NCBI GenBank assembly: GCA_002840715.1
Contig: PHBW01000019.1
Span: 1 to 64,000, forward strand
Direction of reading: 5' to 3'
DNA length: 64,000 nucleotides
DNA from: Chloroflexi bacterium HGW-Chloroflexi-4
GTDB taxonomy: Bacteria > Chloroflexota > Anaerolineae > Anaerolineales > Anaerolineaceae
Positions 9,082 to 17,928 of this stretch are shown one piece after another. Position 1 is the stretch's first letter. Each line of letters begins with the position of its first letter. Under the pieces are notes generated by a model. That model saw only the letters and a program-made list of their open reading frames with translations, was not told the DNA's origin and did no database searches. The translations under genes and the position numbers were made by a program.

Positions 9082-9755
9082 ATACACAATTATTGTCCAT
9101 CAAAGCCAAGAAATTCGGTGTCAGGTTAGCCGCCTTTAGACAGAAAAAGGGGCTTACCACTGAGGTATTGAGTACGTGGACTGGTATTTCAAAAGAAAAA
9201 TTACAGGCAATCGAACAAGGTGAATCGACCATTACGCTGCCTGAAATCGAAATTATTGCATTGAAATTGGGTTTCTCGACCGAGACTATGATCGCCGGCG
9301 ATTTGCAAGAGCTGCTGGCGAATAAACCTGATCAAAGCGCGGTTCAACACTACGCGGGGCTGCGCGACCGGATGATCGCTCTCATTCTACGCAAGACTCG
9401 TTTGGAACAAAACTTGACCAATGATGAAATATCCACGCGATGTAGCCTTGAACCAAATGAACTGGACCAATACGAATCGGGCAACAAACCCATTCCTTTG
9501 CCCATCCTCGAACTCTTGTGTTCAGAATATCAAATTCCTATGTTGTCGCTGGTTCCTCAAAAACAAGAAGAGACCACCGTCCCTATTGAAAATGACTCAT
9601 CCAGTGAATTTCAAGAGAGTCTGCCTGATGGGCTTTCTGATTTTGTTAACAACCCAGCGAATCTGCCATATCTTGAATTGGCACGCAAGCTAAGCGATCT
9701 GGATGCAGCCAAATTACGCAGCATCGCTGAAGGCCTATTGGAGATCACTTACTAA
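9078..9755 (+). CDS. transcriptional regulator with two XRE-type HTH domains
   Basis: A 225-residue protein with two Cro/C1-type helix-turn-helix domains in tandem, at about residues 10-65 (RQKKGLTTEVLSTWTGIS) and 92-150 (LRKTRLEQNLTNDEISTRC), followed by an acidic linker and a C-terminal helical segment (LPYLELARKLSDLDAAKL). AAGGG lies upstream of the ATG. Tandem XRE domains in one chain could bind a direct repeat as a monomer. Targets are unknown. The TPR gene starts four bases after its stop, indicating an operon. Confidence 0.85.
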   Translation: MNTQLLSIKAKKFGVRLAAFRQKKGLTTEVLSTWTGISKEKLQAIEQGESTITLPEIEIIALKLGFSTETMIAGDLQELLANKPDQSAVQHYAGLRDRMIALILRKTRLEQNLTNDEISTRCSLEPNELDQYESGNKPIPLPILELLCSEYQIPMLSLVPQKQEETTVPIENDSSSEFQESLPDGLSDFVNNPANLPYLELARKLSDLDAAKLRSIAEGLLEITY

Positions 9756-9759
9756 TATT

Positions 9760-10302
9760 ATGGATCAACAATCAACCCTGCTTAAAGATCAGGCATTTGA
9801 AGCCTATAAAAATAAGAATTTCAAAGCAGCCGCAGAAATTTTTGCAGATTGCATTGCAGTACTTGATAAAGAGCAAGATTTTATATCCGCTGCGGAAATG
9901 CGCAACAATTTAAGCGTTGTATTGCTCGAACTAAAACAGCCTGAAGAGGCTTTGTCTATTTTAAAAGACACAGACCAAATCTTTGCCAATGCAAATGATC
10001 AAAATCGACAAGCCATGGCGCTTGGAAACACCGGTGCAGCCTTGCAAGCATTAGGACGATTTGCTGAAGCCTTATCCGCTTATGAAGGCTCTGCTGATCT
10101 TTTTAAAGCAATAAACGAAAAAGAGATGCGGGCGATCATTCTGAAAAAAATATCAGACCTTCAAATGAAGACTGGCAAACAGTTTCAGGCACTTGCCTCA
10201 CTCGAAGCCGCATATGATCAAAACGAGAAGAAATCTGTAAAGGAAAAAGTCCTTAAAGGGTTTCTTGGTTCTTTGATCAACAAAATCACACACCGATCCT
10301 GA
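9760..10302 (+). CDS. TPR repeat protein
   Basis: A 180-residue soluble protein built mostly of tetratricopeptide repeats: segments such as AFEAYKNKNFKAAAEIFADC, ALGNTGAALQALGRFAEAL and KISDLQMKTGKQFQALASL recur at about 40-residue spacing. TPR arrays are protein-interaction scaffolds, and pairing with an XRE regulator suggests a sensing or partner role. I chose ATG 9760 over the in-frame 9703 start because the latter would overlap the HTH gene by 53 bases. Confidence 0.8.
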   Translation: MDQQSTLLKDQAFEAYKNKNFKAAAEIFADCIAVLDKEQDFISAAEMRNNLSVVLLELKQPEEALSILKDTDQIFANANDQNRQAMALGNTGAALQALGRFAEALSAYEGSADLFKAINEKEMRAIILKKISDLQMKTGKQFQALASLEAAYDQNEKKSVKEKVLKGFLGSLINKITHRS

Positions 10303-10306
10303 TCAA

Positions 10307-11152
10307 ATGACTGAATCCATCACAATTCGGCAGGCTCTGAAATCGGACACATCCACGATTGCTGATTTCCTATCCCGGGCGGCGTTCACCCACAGGCATC
10401 TCGACTGGCAGGGAGTTTTAGACTGGATTCCGTTTTCACCATTTCTCATGATGCAGGATGAATACCGGTTGCAAGCAATCTTAACCTGCCCGCCAGACCA
10501 CGACAAAATAGCTTGGATCAGGTGTTTTGCCTGCGAGAAAAAATACGATCTCGCCCCCACTTGGGAAGCGTTGTTCACTGAATTACTAACCTTTCCGAAC
10601 ATGGTTGGTGCATCCATCTATTCAGTTGGACTGAATGATTGGTTCGCGGGTCTCCTCGAACTTTCAGGGTTTGTTAATTTTCAAAACATTGTGGTTTTAC
10701 AGTGGAATGAAAAAATGCCCGTCTTCAAACAAAAAGATCAATCCTGGTTTATCCGCCCCATGGAAGAAGTGGATCTTGACGAGGTCGCTGCATTAGATCA
10801 ATCAGCATTTGAACCAATCTGGGTGAACCCTGCGGATAAAGTGAAATTAGCTTTTGCGCAGGCAGAGCATGCTTCAGTGGTCGAACAAAATAACCAAATT
10901 ATCGGTTATGAGATGACTACTGCAAACCATATTTCAGCCCACCTGGCTCGTATCGCCATTCATCCGGCCTATCAACATCAACATATTGGGTCTGGTTTGA
11001 TCGCCGAAATGTTTGAATACTTCACGCGTAAGGGGATTTCACAAATCTCAGTTAATACACAAAGCACAAACATTGCATCACTTGGGCTGTATAAAAGACT
11101 CGGTTTCGAATTGACAGGTGAAACGTTTCCGGTGTTTCAATTTATCATTTAG
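10307..11152 (+). CDS. GNAT-family N-acetyltransferase (two-domain)
   Basis: A 281-residue protein. The C-terminal half (about residues 145-280) is a GNAT domain with the acetyl-CoA loop region ARIAIHPAYQHQHIGSGL and the closing LGLYKRLGFELTGE. The N-terminal half looks like a degenerate second GNAT fold. It would transfer an acetyl group from acetyl-CoA to an unknown amine or protein. It lies five bases after the TPR gene and probably belongs to the same operon. Confidence 0.85.
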   Translation: MTESITIRQALKSDTSTIADFLSRAAFTHRHLDWQGVLDWIPFSPFLMMQDEYRLQAILTCPPDHDKIAWIRCFACEKKYDLAPTWEALFTELLTFPNMVGASIYSVGLNDWFAGLLELSGFVNFQNIVVLQWNEKMPVFKQKDQSWFIRPMEEVDLDEVAALDQSAFEPIWVNPADKVKLAFAQAEHASVVEQNNQIIGYEMTTANHISAHLARIAIHPAYQHQHIGSGLIAEMFEYFTRKGISQISVNTQSTNIASLGLYKRLGFELTGETFPVFQFII

Positions 11153-11230
11153 ACACATCCAGCTACAAGTGTCTTAATACTGGACATTCTTCATCCTTTA
11201 TGAGACAATTCTTGAAATTTTGGAGGACAA

Positions 11231-11935
11231 ATGGCTAACAGAGAAGAAATAAAACGCAGAAAAAGTAAAAAGAAACGCAGAGACTTAACTCCTTTTATTA
11301 TTATCGGAGTGTTGGCAGTCGTGATTTTGGTTGTAGTAATATTATCTAGTCCGGCACTCAAACCCATTGCCGAAGTCATTGATCCAACCTTTCATAACGC
11401 GACGATCACCGATGGGCTAACCATGGGCGATCCCAATGCGCCGATCAAGTTGGTTGAGTTTGCCGATTTCCAATGTCCGGGCTGCGGATCGTATTGGGCA
11501 AACACAGAACCAGCAATCATTCAGAACTATGTTGAGACTGGCAAAGTATTCTATACTTTCTCGCCATTTTCGTTTGTGGGTAGTTTTGTCAGAAATAATC
11601 CTTATGATGAATCCATCAAAGCCGCCGAAGCAGCTTATTGCGCCAATGACCAGGGTAAATTCTGGCAGTACCACGACTATCTTTTTGTCAACCAAATCGG
11701 TGAAAACCAGGGCGCATTCAGTGAAAAACGCTTGTTAGCATTTGCCGAGAATCTCGGATTGGAAATGGACACCTTCACAACCTGTTTGAAATCTGCAGAA
11801 CATTATCAGGATGTGATGGACGCCAATGCATTTGCAACCAATTCAGGCATCAATCAAACCCCGTCATTTACCATTGATGGTGTTTTGGTTGAAGGTGATC
11901 TGATTACTGCCTTAGAAGCAGCATTAAGTAAATAA
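11231..11935 (+). CDS. membrane-anchored DsbA-like thiol oxidoreductase
   Basis: A 234-residue protein with a basic N-terminus, one membrane anchor (about residues 19-41) and an extracytoplasmic thioredoxin fold of the DsbA/BdbD type. The redox motif is C82-P-G-C85 in FADFQCPGCGSYW, and the cis-proline loop is TPSF. It should form or reshuffle disulfides in exported proteins. No DsbB or VKOR partner is in the window. A clear TTGGAGG ribosome site precedes the ATG, and a strong terminator follows. Confidence 0.9.
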   Translation: MANREEIKRRKSKKKRRDLTPFIIIGVLAVVILVVVILSSPALKPIAEVIDPTFHNATITDGLTMGDPNAPIKLVEFADFQCPGCGSYWANTEPAIIQNYVETGKVFYTFSPFSFVGSFVRNNPYDESIKAAEAAYCANDQGKFWQYHDYLFVNQIGENQGAFSEKRLLAFAENLGLEMDTFTTCLKSAEHYQDVMDANAFATNSGINQTPSFTIDGVLVEGDLITALEAALSK

Positions 11936-11948
11936 CACATACCACCAT

Positions 11949-11981
11949 AAAAAAACGGCTGACAATGTCAGCCGTTTTTTT
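11949..11981. terminator. bidirectional intrinsic terminator
   Basis: CGGCTGAC (11956-11963), loop AAT, GTCAGCCG (11967-11974), flanked by an A-run on the left and seven T's on the right. It serves the DsbA-like gene on plus and the DUF554 gene on minus. Confidence 0.9.
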
Positions 11982-12684
11982 AGTTAAACAATGCGATTAC
12001 CCAAACGATCAGCGGAGCCACCAACAGGGCTGGCAAGAAACTGGCCGTTCTGATCTTGCGAAGCTCCAATAAGCTGCTGACCGCAATTGCTACCAACAGC
12101 ACCCCTCCTGTGGCGGTTAATTCAGTCATCATGACGGGTGTGGCAAAGCTTTGCACCTGGGCTGCCAACATGCTGATAGTCCCTTGATAGATCAATACCA
12201 TAAAAGCAGAGAACAACACTCCGACGCCCAGGCTCGAGGCGAAAGCCATGGCTGCAAAGCCATCCAAAATCGATTTAACAACCAATGTATTGATGTTGCC
12301 GGTCAATCCGTTATCTATTGAGCCCAAAATGGCCATAGGGCCTATGCAAAAAACAAGGGTGGCGGTTAGAAAGCCTTTTATAAACCTTTCTTTTCCATCA
12401 GATTGACCCCCCTTATTAAATCGGGATTCAAGCCAGACAGCCAGATGTTCCAAACCCTCTTCTATCTTCCACCATTCGCCCAAAAGAATACCAATCAAAA
12501 CACTTCCCAAAACGATCAGAGCGTTTGAGGTTGTGATGAACAATGAAATACCGTAAACCATAGTAAAGAGACCCAGACCGCTAATCACCGTCTTTTTTAC
12601 CCGATCCGCCAGGCGTGAGCCCAACAGCAGCCCAACCAACCCGCCAATCAGGATGGTTCCAAAATTAATAAATGTTCCGCTCAT
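11980..12684 (-). CDS. DUF554 family membrane protein
   Basis: A 234-residue polytopic protein with six to seven hydrophobic segments. The N-terminal pattern FGTILIGGLVGLLLGSRL and the LGSIDNGLTGN region match the DUF554 family (YdfK/YqgA-like), whose transport function is not established. Its ATG overlaps the stop of the adenosyltransferase gene in an ATGA junction, so the pair is co-translated. A link to cobalamin is possible from context only. Confidence 0.88.
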   Translation of the reverse strand: MSGTFINFGTILIGGLVGLLLGSRLADRVKKTVISGLGLFTMVYGISLFITTSNALIVLGSVLIGILLGEWWKIEEGLEHLAVWLESRFNKGGQSDGKERFIKGFLTATLVFCIGPMAILGSIDNGLTGNINTLVVKSILDGFAAMAFASSLGVGVLFSAFMVLIYQGTISMLAAQVQSFATPVMMTELTATGGVLLVAIAVSSLLELRKIRTASFLPALLVAPLIVWVIALFN

Positions 12685-13235
12685 TTATCCTTCTTTTTTG
12701 CCAATGATATATCCCCGCCTGCTTGACCTTGCAAGACATGCAGTTCCAGTATGTAAAGAAATGAGGAAAGACGATTGAGATACTGCACCAAGATACCTCT
12801 AAAATCCTTCTCACGTTTTCCAAGCTCCACCAAACGGCGTTCAGCCCTGCGAGTAATCGTGCGTGCTACTGAAATGGCTGCACTCGACGTTAAATCGCCG
12901 GGTAAAATAAACTCATTTGGGATTTTGGTTATTTCAGTATAGCGCTCAATTAAATCTTCTAGCGACATCAGGCAGGCATCATTAATCTGTGAAAAACGAT
13001 CAATATTTTCAGGTGTTGCGGCTACTTCAGACATGATCTCATAGATCCGTACCTGAATGGTTTTAATATCTTCCTTTACAGGGTTATTACACAAACTGCG
13101 CGCCATCCCCAATGAAGCAGATAATTCATCCAGTGTGCCTAAGACTTCAATCTGCAAATCGGATTTATCAACACGGCGATTACTGAGCAATCCAGTAGTA
13201 CCGTCATCTCCTGTTTTTGTGTAAAAAGGACTCAT
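12681..13235 (-). CDS. PduO-type cob(I)alamin adenosyltransferase
   Basis: A 184-residue PduO/MMAB-type adenosyltransferase. The N-terminal ATP-binding motif reads YTKTGDDGTTGLL and the C-terminal signature ITRRAERRLVEL is present. It transfers adenosyl from ATP to cob(I)alamin, making coenzyme B12 for isomerases and class II ribonucleotide reductase. No B12-synthesis genes or cobalamin riboswitch were seen nearby, which fits salvage. Confidence 0.94.
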   Translation of the reverse strand: MSPFYTKTGDDGTTGLLSNRRVDKSDLQIEVLGTLDELSASLGMARSLCNNPVKEDIKTIQVRIYEIMSEVAATPENIDRFSQINDACLMSLEDLIERYTEITKIPNEFILPGDLTSSAAISVARTITRRAERRLVELGKREKDFRGILVQYLNRLSSFLYILELHVLQGQAGGDISLAKKKDK

Positions 13236-13350
13236 GGTAAACCCTCTTCCCTATATCATAACCAGACCTTCTCAAATCATCTGGTTTATTAGATTATAGA
13301 ACCAACTCTTGAACTTCACAATAAAACATCAACAACACTATTTTTGAAAT

Positions 13351-13376
13351 ACAGGTGCCTTTCAGCACCTGTTTCA
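13351..13376 (-). terminator. hairpin between the solute-binding protein and adenosyltransferase genes
   Basis: ACAGGTGC (13351-13358), loop CTTTCA, GCACCTGT (13365-13372). It is a perfect 8-bp stem about 80 bases past the stop of the binding-protein gene. The following T-run is weak, so terminator function is probable rather than sure. The rest of 13236-13450 holds no gene. Confidence 0.45.
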
Positions 13377-13450
13377 ACAGTAATATTTTTTTACCATGAC
13401 ACTCTAGCGGAAGCGAATTCGCCATGGTTCAATTCGCCAACCACCAATTC

Positions 13451-15136
13451 TTATGGCGCTGGAGTCTCCGTCCCTTGTGTACGGCGAGCAGTCATGAACC
13501 ATTGATGGATTGAAGCAAACCGGTCACTCGTATCCATGAGAGGACCCAACGACACGCCCTGAATGACTGCATCAACGCCATAGTTGTAAACTGGATAATA
13601 CAAAGGCAATGAAGGTAGTTCAGCTTCAAAAATGGCCTGGAAGTTATGATACAGTCTGGTGCGTTCATTGAAGTCCATGGCTACCCTGGCTTGTTCAATC
13701 GAATCACTCGCAAGACGATTATTCCATTGAGAATAGTTTTGTCCAGTCACGGCTTGCCCAGAATCCCAAAATGGATAGGGGTCTGGATCAGGTGTGCGAC
13801 TCAGATTTAAATCCACCAGTGCAGCTTGATAGGCTCTGGGGGCGAGTTTTGTGCTAATAAAAATATCTGCAGGCACAGGTTCAAGTACCACGTCTATTGA
13901 TAGCTTTTTCCAATCAGACTGGATGGATTCAGCGATTACGCGGTGCAACTCATCATCCGGATAGGATAGAACGAATCGCAGTGCAATATCTTCTTTCATG
14001 CGCACTGGATTTTCATCACCGGTAATCACATATTCGGCTTCCTTAAGCAGTGTGGCTGCCTGTTCCTGGTTATATTCAACGGTTGGCATCGAATCCAAGT
14101 AAGCCCAACTTTCAGGAAAGATCACGCTATTCGCTACAATCGCCTGACCATTGAAAACCTCATTGATCAATCTCTGTCTGTTCAGACCGAGTAGCAAAGC
14201 CCTTCTGATAATGGCATCTTGAAAAAAAGGAAGGGCAGGATCATTCAGGTTGAACATCACCATGCTGATTTGCGGAAGTCTTCCGGTATAAACAGAGAGT
14301 TCAGGATTGTTCAGTGCAGAAGCCAGCATTTCGTCAGGAATTTCGCTAATGCCTTGAACGTATTTATCAACATATGCCTGATATGCACTTTGGGCATCAG
14401 CATAATATCTGAAATTAATTTCTTCCAAAAAGGGTCCGCTGGTTGAGTTTTTTGTGAAAGCTTTCAGGGTTAAACCTGTGATGACATCATTTTCAACGGT
14501 TAGTTCCAAGAATTGATACGGACCGCTGCCTACCGGTTCAAGGTTAAAAGTTGATTCAGCAATTTCGCTGAGGGATTTTCCAGCCAACAGATGGTTGGGT
14601 AGCACCCCGAATGCCAGATAATCCTGGAAGGGGGAAAAGGATTCAGGCAAAACGAATTGCATATTCAGATCATCAAGGACGACCAGACTGATTTCATTCC
14701 AAAAAGCAACCAAATCAGCAGAGATGAATCCATCTCCATTCTGGAGCAAATTCACCGTAAACACAATATCAGCCGTGGTTATGGGGTCACCATCATGCCA
14801 GGTGAGTCCATCACGTAAAGTTACATTGTAGATCATGCCATCTTGAGAAGGGCGAATTGATTCGGCCAAATCGGGTTCCGGCATGCCTCGTGAATCAAAT
14901 TTAACCAGACCGGAAAAAATCAAACGATCCACATCCCGATCCACCTGATTTGAGGAATCCAATAATGGATTAAGGCGTGAGAGGCTGCCAATTAACGCTT
15001 CGGTATAAACCCCTCCAGAAACAGGCTGAGGTGTACCCAATTGGCCAATGCCGCCGCGTTTCTCAAGAATAAGTAAAGTTCCGACCACTAAACCGGTCAG
15101 AAAAAGAATGAGTAACTGCCATCTGTATTTTTTCAT
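13451..15136 (-). CDS. family 5 solute-binding protein (peptide/nickel ABC type)
   Basis: A 561-residue extracytoplasmic binding protein. An N-terminal hydrophobic segment (about residues 7-24) exports or anchors it; there is no lipobox cysteine, unusual for a monoderm binding protein. The mature part shows SBP family 5 features, including LNPLLDSSNQVDRDVDRL, the signature DGLTWHDGDPITTADIVFTV and late LYHNFQAIFEAELPSLPLYY. It should bind oligopeptides or similar ligands. No ABC permease or ATPase genes flank it. secG lies upstream on the same strand. Confidence 0.9.
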   Translation of the reverse strand: MKKYRWQLLILFLTGLVVGTLLILEKRGGIGQLGTPQPVSGGVYTEALIGSLSRLNPLLDSSNQVDRDVDRLIFSGLVKFDSRGMPEPDLAESIRPSQDGMIYNVTLRDGLTWHDGDPITTADIVFTVNLLQNGDGFISADLVAFWNEISLVVLDDLNMQFVLPESFSPFQDYLAFGVLPNHLLAGKSLSEIAESTFNLEPVGSGPYQFLELTVENDVITGLTLKAFTKNSTSGPFLEEINFRYYADAQSAYQAYVDKYVQGISEIPDEMLASALNNPELSVYTGRLPQISMVMFNLNDPALPFFQDAIIRRALLLGLNRQRLINEVFNGQAIVANSVIFPESWAYLDSMPTVEYNQEQAATLLKEAEYVITGDENPVRMKEDIALRFVLSYPDDELHRVIAESIQSDWKKLSIDVVLEPVPADIFISTKLAPRAYQAALVDLNLSRTPDPDPYPFWDSGQAVTGQNYSQWNNRLASDSIEQARVAMDFNERTRLYHNFQAIFEAELPSLPLYYPVYNYGVDAVIQGVSLGPLMDTSDRFASIHQWFMTARRTQGTETPAP

Positions 15137-15233
15137 AATTTTTATATGATAAAAGGCGACTAAACGATCCTGTTAAAGGTCGAGCCGCCCAATAATCTTT
15201 CGGAATGGAAAGCAGAAAGTAAAAGAACCAGAA

Positions 15234-15458
15234 TTAAGCTTTCACCAATACCGATGTCATCGTGAGAATGAAGAACAATCCACTCAGAACGATGGTGACC
15301 CAGAAGAGGGTTTTTTCAATGCCGCGTCGGGCAGAAAAAACGCCACCACTGTCTCCTCCGGTAAAACCGCCCAAACCTACTCCCTTGTTTTGCAGGATTA
15401 CGCTGGTGATTAGTGCCAAAGAAGTTATAATTAAGGCGATGTCAATATAGGTTTTCAA
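15234..15458 (-). CDS. secG: preprotein translocase subunit SecG
   Basis: A 74-residue protein with two membrane helices (about residues 5-23 and 50-70) flanking the SecG loop (LQNKGVGLGG, then GVFSARRGIEKTLFW). SecG joins SecYE and aids translocation. The AGGAGG ribosome site and a strong promoter lie directly upstream. The solute-binding protein gene follows after about 100 bases and may be cotranscribed. Confidence 0.93.
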   Translation of the reverse strand: MKTYIDIALIITSLALITSVILQNKGVGLGGFTGGDSGGVFSARRGIEKTLFWVTIVLSGLFFILTMTSVLVKA

Positions 15459-15489
15459 AATTAGCCTCCTGAAATTTCAAGCACCGAAA

Positions 15490-15519
15490 ATTATACCGTT
15501 TATAACCGGAAAAAGTCAA
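15490..15519 (-). promoter_or_regulatory. promoter of secG
   Basis: Minus strand: TTGACT (15519-15514), 18-base spacer, TATAAT (15495-15490). The AGGAGG site at 15470-15465 follows. A weaker TATAAC at 15501-15506 on plus may serve the divergent PHP gene. Confidence 0.75.
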
Positions 15520-15523
15520 CCTA

Positions 15524-16609
15524 ATGAAAGAACTCATTTGTAATCTTCACATGCATTCCACTTACTCTGATGGCTCTGGAGATTATCCTTCCATCTCGCA
15601 AGCAGCTCTTAAAACTGAAGTGGATGTGATCATTCTGACCGATCATAACATTTTGGTAAGAGGTCTTGAAGGTTATCATCGTAGCCCAGGACGAACAGTT
15701 TTGGTTCTTACTGGCGAAGAAGTACACGATCAAAACCGCACTCCTCAAAAAAATCACACCCTGGTGATCGGTGCAGAAAAAGAAATGGCAATTTATGCCT
15801 ACAATCCACAAACACTCATTAATGAAGTGCAAAAAGCCGGAGGATTAACTTTTCTCGCCCATCCTTATGAGTTTGATCTGCCTATGATCCACGAACCTGA
15901 TATTTCATGGGTCAATTGGGAAGTCGAAGGATTCACCGGGCTTGAAATATGGAACGGGTTAAGCGAATTTAAGACAGTTGTGCGATCGGTGCGAGATGGC
16001 ATCAAGTATCTCTTTCTACCCGAAATGATGGCGCACGGTCCGCTTAAACCTGCCCTGGCCAAATGGGATGAACTTCTTATTTCCGGCAAAAAGGTGAATG
16101 TCGTCGGCGGCTCGGATGCGCATGCCATCAAGTTCCAAAAAGGGCTTTTCAAGAAAACCGTTTTCCCTTACGAATTTCATTTTTCTGCCATTAACAACCA
16201 TTTGATTGTGGATGAAGGTTTGTCTGGCAGTATGAATGTAGATAAAGCCGTGATCTACGAAGCCTTACGTAAAGGTTCGTCTTTTATTGGATATGACCTT
16301 CCTGCCACTACCCGTGGATTCCGATTCGTGATTGATGATGATGAAAATGAATACCACCTCGGAGAATCGTTTAATCTGAAAGACGGCGCCACAGCCAGGA
16401 TTATTCTGCCTGAAACTGCCAACTTCCGCCTGATCCACAACGGTAAAGTCATCTCTGAACAAAAAAATGCTAGTCGCTTAACCTACTCGATCACTCAACC
16501 GGGCTACTACCGAGTTGAATGTTCAATTTACTTTTTAGGCAAAGAGCGCGGTTGGATCTATACCAATCCCATTTATGTTAAACCAGGCAGCAGGAGATTG
16601 GTATTTTGA
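15524..16609 (+). CDS. PHP-domain metallohydrolase (CehA/McbA-like)
   Basis: A 361-residue protein. The N-terminal PHP domain shows the metal ligands H-x-H (NLHMHSTYSDGS), TDHN, the glutamate in TGEEVH, the histidine in LAHPYEF, and a late GGSDAHA. A beta-rich C-terminal part (about residues 285-361) may be an accessory domain. PHP enzymes hydrolyse phosphoesters; the substrate is unknown. The stop overlaps the TTG start of the YbaK gene. Confidence 0.87.
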   Translation: MKELICNLHMHSTYSDGSGDYPSISQAALKTEVDVIILTDHNILVRGLEGYHRSPGRTVLVLTGEEVHDQNRTPQKNHTLVIGAEKEMAIYAYNPQTLINEVQKAGGLTFLAHPYEFDLPMIHEPDISWVNWEVEGFTGLEIWNGLSEFKTVVRSVRDGIKYLFLPEMMAHGPLKPALAKWDELLISGKKVNVVGGSDAHAIKFQKGLFKKTVFPYEFHFSAINNHLIVDEGLSGSMNVDKAVIYEALRKGSSFIGYDLPATTRGFRFVIDDDENEYHLGESFNLKDGATARIILPETANFRLIHNGKVISEQKNASRLTYSITQPGYYRVECSIYFLGKERGWIYTNPIYVKPGSRRLVF

Positions 16610-17082
16610 TATCCAACAACGTCACCCGCCTGCTGGATTCCAAAAAGGTCCCTTACACTGCCATCGAATTGCCGGTAGAAAAACTTGGAGCCGAAGAAAC
16701 CGCAGCGATATTGAATTTACCCCCTGAAGTTGTTTTTAAAACTATTGTGGTAGTCAGACCCAAAGGAAAACCGTTACTGTGTGTCATCTCAGGGGCTAAT
16801 GTTGTGAATTTGAAAGCCGTGGCCGAACTGGTGGGTGAAAAAAAAGTCAGTATCCCCACGCAGGCTGAAGCAGAAAACCTGACCGGGTTGCAAGCTGGTG
16901 GCATTTCACCTTTGGCGCTAATCAACAAAGGATTCAATGTCATTATTGACTCATCCGCCCTAAGCCATCCCGAGATTCATATCTCAGGCGGTCAAAGAGG
17001 ATTAAATTTACGTTTGGCTCCAAGGGATTTTCAAAAAATTACCAACGCGCGTTTTGCATACATATCTTCACCCCTTGAATAA
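16606..17082 (+). CDS. ybaK: YbaK/EbsC-family aminoacyl-tRNA deacylase
   Basis: A 158-residue single-domain editing protein matching Cys-tRNA(Pro) deacylases: KTIVVVRPKGKPLLCVISG, LKAVAELVGEKKV, and GGISPLAL followed by the substrate-loop region with ISGGQRGLNLRLAP. It removes cysteine mischarged on tRNA-Pro. The start is TTG overlapping the PHP stop, with AGGAG at 16592-16596. Confidence 0.92.
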   Translation: MISNNVTRLLDSKKVPYTAIELPVEKLGAEETAAILNLPPEVVFKTIVVVRPKGKPLLCVISGANVVNLKAVAELVGEKKVSIPTQAEAENLTGLQAGGISPLALINKGFNVIIDSSALSHPEIHISGGQRGLNLRLAPRDFQKITNARFAYISSPLE

Positions 17083-17132
17083 AAAATACAATTCTGCATT
17101 ATTCTTGCATGGTTTATCGTTGTTTCATTGGT

Positions 17133-17138
17133 TATAAT
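17133..17138 (+). promoter_or_regulatory. -10 element placing transcription start at the FHA gene ATG
   Basis: Perfect TATAAT at 17133-17138 ends seven bases before ATG 17146. The transcript probably starts at or next to the ATG, giving a leaderless mRNA, in keeping with the lack of a Shine-Dalgarno there. Confidence 0.5.
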
Positions 17139-17145
17139 TCCTGAT

Positions 17146-17928
17146 ATGAATCAATTGGATCAGATCGAAAATCGGATAAAAGAGATCATTGAAAAAAGCA
17201 GTGATCTATTGCCATGGACGGATCACACTGCCATCCTGGTCAGGCATTTTTGTGAATCCCTGCGTCAATTTCTGATTGAGAATCCGGATTGTTTACACCC
17301 CTCCCCATCTCTTATCAGAGTTTACACATCTCCAGAAGAATTAAAGCAATGGCAGCAATTACAAGCCTGGCAAAAAATCATGCTGGATGCTTTTATTGAA
17401 ACCGTAGTGGAATTGAATTGTAAACCTGACCTTTTACCGGAACTCGTTTTAACTGCCAGAAATTCACTTCAGATCGGGGAGGTTTTATTTGTTGTTGAAG
17501 AAAACAACACGAATCATGAAAAAACAGGAGCGGTTATTTTATCCAAACCCGTTGCTTCTCTACAGCAAAAAAGTAATCCAGATTCAGGTTGGATTTTGAT
17601 CAATCAGGATAAAGCCATCCCTTTGGAAAAACCAGTCAGTAATATAGGCAGAAAAAACACCAATGATATTGTGATCAGTGATTTACGCGTTTCAAGATTC
17701 CACGCTCAAATTCGCAAAACCAAAGATGGAGTAATGGTCTTCGATGTCGGTTCTTCTGGAGGAACATTTGTTAATTCAGAACGAATTACAAGCCGTCTTT
17801 TAAAATCTGGTGATGTCATTTCATTGGCTGGTTATTCACTTATTTTTACTAATGAGAATGACCAGGAACAATTGCCTGAAAGAGAAATCACCTCGGACCT
17901 GACAAACCTGGGCGGAGTGAATCCATGA
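17146..17928 (+). CDS. FhaA-like protein: N-terminal FhaA-type domain plus C-terminal FHA domain
   Basis: About 260 residues. Residues 1-125 are helical and end in a segment (SLIRVYTSPEELKQWQ, then PELVLTARNSLQIGE) resembling the N-terminal domain (DUF3662) of actinobacterial FhaA. The FHA domain (about 160-240) has the phosphothreonine-binding set GRKNTNDIVI, RVSRFHAQI and GGTFVNSERI. FhaA binds phosphorylated cell-wall regulators in mycobacteria. ATG 17146 is chosen over TTG 17128 because the -10 lies between them. The next gene overlaps by four bases and encodes a second FHA protein. Confidence 0.83.
   Translation: MNQLDQIENRIKEIIEKSSDLLPWTDHTAILVRHFCESLRQFLIENPDCLHPSPSLIRVYTSPEELKQWQQLQAWQKIMLDAFIETVVELNCKPDLLPELVLTARNSLQIGEVLFVVEENNTNHEKTGAVILSKPVASLQQKSNPDSGWILINQDKAIPLEKPVSNIGRKNTNDIVISDLRVSRFHAQIRKTKDGVMVFDVGSSGGTFVNSERITSRLLKSGDVISLAGYSLIFTNENDQEQLPEREITSDLTNLGGVNP

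Noticed and set aside
13236-13450. Cobalamin riboswitch upstream of the adenosyltransferase
   Set aside because: No B12-box-like sequence was seen; only a simple hairpin that is better read as a terminator.
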